A stretch of DNA of 64,000 bases from Flavimobilis massiliensis. Lineage in GTDB: Bacteria; Actinomycetota; Actinomycetes; Actinomycetales; Cellulomonadaceae. Below, piece by piece: positions 62,335-64,000 of the stretch (positions are counted from its first letter, which is position 1; the number at the start of each line of letters is the position of its first letter). Below the pieces are notes generated by a model. That model did no database searches. It was not told where the DNA came from and saw only the letters and a list, made by a program, of their open reading frames with translations. The position numbers and the translations under genes were made by a program. Location: positions 1,116,001-1,180,000 of the forward strand of contig NZ_LT964979.1 of assembly GCF_900240335.1 (NCBI RefSeq), given 5' to 3'.

Positions 62335-63213
62335 ATGGCGCAGATCGAGGAGTCGACCTCGGACAACGCCCGCGTGGTCGCGGCGAACGTCTCTGCGATG
62401 GAGGCCGCGCTGCGGCTGGCTGACCACCTGGACGCTTCGGCGATCCTTGAGATGCACCGCGTGCTGCTCATCGCTCAGCGCGACGCCGAGCAGCACGCAG
62501 GACGTTTCCGCGATCAGCTGGTGTGGGTCGGCACGAGCGCGGTGTCACCGCGGGGAGCCGCGCACGTCGCGCCGCACCACGAGCGCGCCCCCGGTGCGAT
62601 CGAGGACCTGGTGGCGTTCATGGCGCGCGACGACCTGCCGGTCCTGGTCCAGGCAGCGATCGCCCACGCACAGTTCGAGACGATCCACCCCTTCGTCGAC
62701 GGCAACGGCCGCACGGCGCGCGCAATCGTCCACGCCCTGCTGCGATCCAAGGGCTTGGTCGTCAGCACGACTGCGCCCGTCTCTGCTGGCCTGCTGACGG
62801 ACACCCGCGCGTACACGGACGCGCTCCAGGCGTACCGGCGCGGTGACGCGGCCCCGATCGTCGAGCAGTTCACGCGAGCGTCCCTCTTCGCCACAAGCTC
62901 AGGAACGCGGCTCGTCGACGAACTGACCGCCCAGCTCGATGACGCGCGCACGGCGCTGAAGGAGATGCGACTGCGCAGCGACGCCGGCGCCTGGAAGGTC
63001 TTGCCGACGCTCGTCGCGCAGCCCGTCCTCAACGTCCGCTTCCTGCAGGCTCACCTCGGCATGAACCAGGTTGGCGCACACCGTGCGCTCGACCAGCTCG
63101 TGGCAGCGGGCGTTCTGGCCGAGCGCACAGGTCGGCGCCGCAACCGGGTATGGCAGCACGCCGGCATCGTCGCTGTGCTCGACGCCTACGCGGAGGACCT
63201 GCGGCGCGAGTAA
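62335..63213 (+). pseudogene. 5'-truncated Fic-domain protein
   Basis: Fic enzymes transfer AMP or other groups to target proteins. The core is intact: HPFVDGNGRTAR (118-129), a winged-helix-like C-terminus (VLNVRFLQAHLGMNQVGAHRALDQL) and 292 aa from ATG 62335. In full-length members about 110 residues precede ATARQLAMAQI, including the S-x-x-x-E inhibitory motif that restrains activity. Here the frame is open only from 62248, and the residues before the ATG (SLAATKRLLDATARQLA) still match the family, so the gene has lost its 5' end. No ribosome-binding site is seen. It could still be translated as an unrestrained Fic fragment, but it is more likely a remnant. Next to a transposase fragment. 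Confidence 0.7.
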
Positions 63214-63714
63214 CCGCGACTGACCTGCGACGAAGCAAGAGAAGAGACCCGCCGTCGCCACGCCAAGGGCCACCAGCGGTTCTTCACCCGCACCCACGGC
63301 CGCGAGAACGCCACGGCTGCCCAGCGTCGGACCAAGGCCTTCACCCAGGAGACCGTCTCCGTCTCCAGCGCCGTCCTCGCCAAGCACCACCAGCCCCACC
63401 GCTGGGGCACCCCCGAATGGATCGCCGCCTACTCGCGACGCACGGCCGTCGAAGGAGCCTTCGGCGTCCTCAAGGCCCGCACCGGATACGCCATGACCCG
63501 CGGCTGGACCCGCGCCATCGGCATCACCGCCAACGCGCTCATGGTCACCGCAGCCATCGTCCAGTACAACATCCAGGTCATCCGCCGCTGGGCGGCAAAG
63601 AACGCCCTCAACGACGCCGAGCTCTACGACACCCCGGCCGACGTGGATGACGCGCCGAGCGGCCCGCGCGTTGCCGCCAACCCGCAGCGACCCGGCGCAC
63701 CGCCCGCCGCCTGA
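63214..63714 (+). pseudogene. C-terminal fragment of a DDE-type transposase
   Basis: An open frame begins directly after the Fic TAA and in the same frame, ending at 63714. It reads THGRENATAAQRRTKAF, GTPEWIAAYSRRTAVEG, AFGVLKARTGYAM and GWTRAIGITANALMVTAA. The R-R-T-x-V-E-G-x-F-G-x-L-K block is the region of the third catalytic acidic residue in actinobacterial DDE transposases. The N-terminal catalytic part is missing and no start codon exists before ATG 63493, so it is a remnant. The IS family is not certain (IS1182/IS5-like). Confidence 0.65.
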
Positions 63715-63881
63715 CCCCGCACGGCACGCCGCGCACCGAACTCCACAGCCACACCCACGCAGCCCGCAGGCCCCAGAGCCTGACGGGCTACCAGTGATTC
63801 TCCGCACGCCCTCGAACTACCCCGAGCGAGCGTCACTGCGCGCCGCCGGCGTCCCGCGCACAGCACTGCACCCATCGACAG

Positions 63882-64000
63882 CTGTCCGAAACGGACAGAA
63901 CCCCTCACCCAGAGCCCCGCAGGGCTCTCGACGAGAGGTTCTGTCACTACGACCGGTGAAGATATGTCACCAGTCCATCGTCGGGGTGACAGTGTGATGG
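63882..64000 (+). mobile_element. Possible terminal region of another insertion sequence
   Basis: CTGTCCG-aaa-CGGACAG (63882-63898) and AGAGCCC-cgca-GGGCTCT (63911-63928) are hairpins. TGTCAC is repeated at 63942 and 63965 and inverted as GTGACA at 63986. An ATG at 63997 may begin a transposase outside the window. Spaced TGTCAC copies before an ORF resemble the multiple binding sites at IS21-type ends. The stretch 63715-63881 shows nothing else recognisable. Confidence 0.4.

Noticed and set aside
63150..63650. Overlapping ORF in another frame over the transposase fragment
   Set aside because: Its Arg/His/Pro-rich product has no similarity, while the adjoining frame carries clear transposase motifs.

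Overview
The window is a very GC-rich actinobacterial chromosome segment. The left half follows the standard actinobacterial order rpsB - (M23 peptidase) - whiG-type sigma - xerC - dprA - comM - yraN - DUF2469 - rnhB - lepB - rplS - trmD - rimM - khpA - rpsP - ffh - glnD - glnB - amtB - ftsY - smc - ndk - DUF4233 - folC - ileS. This order, the heavy use of GTG starts and stop/start overlaps, and a predicted F420-0 uptake system suggest a Micrococcales member, most likely close to Cellulomonadaceae, Sanguibacter or Promicromonosporaceae. That placement is inference; no rRNA gene is present to test it.

Layout. 1-32.2 kb is almost entirely minus-strand housekeeping: translation and ribosome maturation (rpsB, rplS, trmD, rimM, khpA, rpsP), protein targeting (ffh, ftsY, lepB), DNA uptake and chromosome maintenance (dprA, comM, xerC, smc, rnhB), and nitrogen control (amtB-glnB-glnD, with GlnR-like sites upstream). 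A PTS-type dihydroxyacetone kinase operon (dhaKLM) is inserted between folC and its usual neighbour DUF4233. ileS ends the block and has an actinobacterial T-box leader with its promoter. Directly upstream lies a 90-nt inverted repeat that copies the ileS promoter and T-box 5' half in the opposite direction and ends at the only ambiguous base (N, 32618). It is either an assembly fold-back or a real structural oddity.

33-47.5 kb is the accessory part. It holds an ArsC-like/SDR fusion gene, an SOS-box-controlled DUF222-HNH (13E12-type) nuclease with an internal 24-bp tandem repeat, proC, and a three-gene ABC transporter of the family proposed to import coenzyme F420-0. It also holds a GH53 galactanase with its LacI-type regulator, a decayed CBM5/12-OmpA gene, an alpha/beta hydrolase, and a two-gene unit of an F420-dependent LLM oxidoreductase plus CofE (F420-0:gamma-glutamyl ligase). 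Transporter, CofE and the F420-dependent enzyme together suggest that the cell salvages F420-0 and finishes it at home. No CofC/CofD/CofG/CofH gene is in the window.

47.5-62.1 kb returns to core functions: valS overlapping an acyl-CoA ligase unit, a polar amino-acid ABC transporter, a Vms1/baeRF-type protein, a YeiH-type transporter, then the minus-strand proteostasis cluster tig - clpP1 - clpP2 - clpX - chorismate mutase. The right end (62.2-64 kb) is degraded mobile DNA: a 5'-truncated Fic gene, a 3' transposase fragment in the same frame, and repeats that look like the edge of another insertion sequence.
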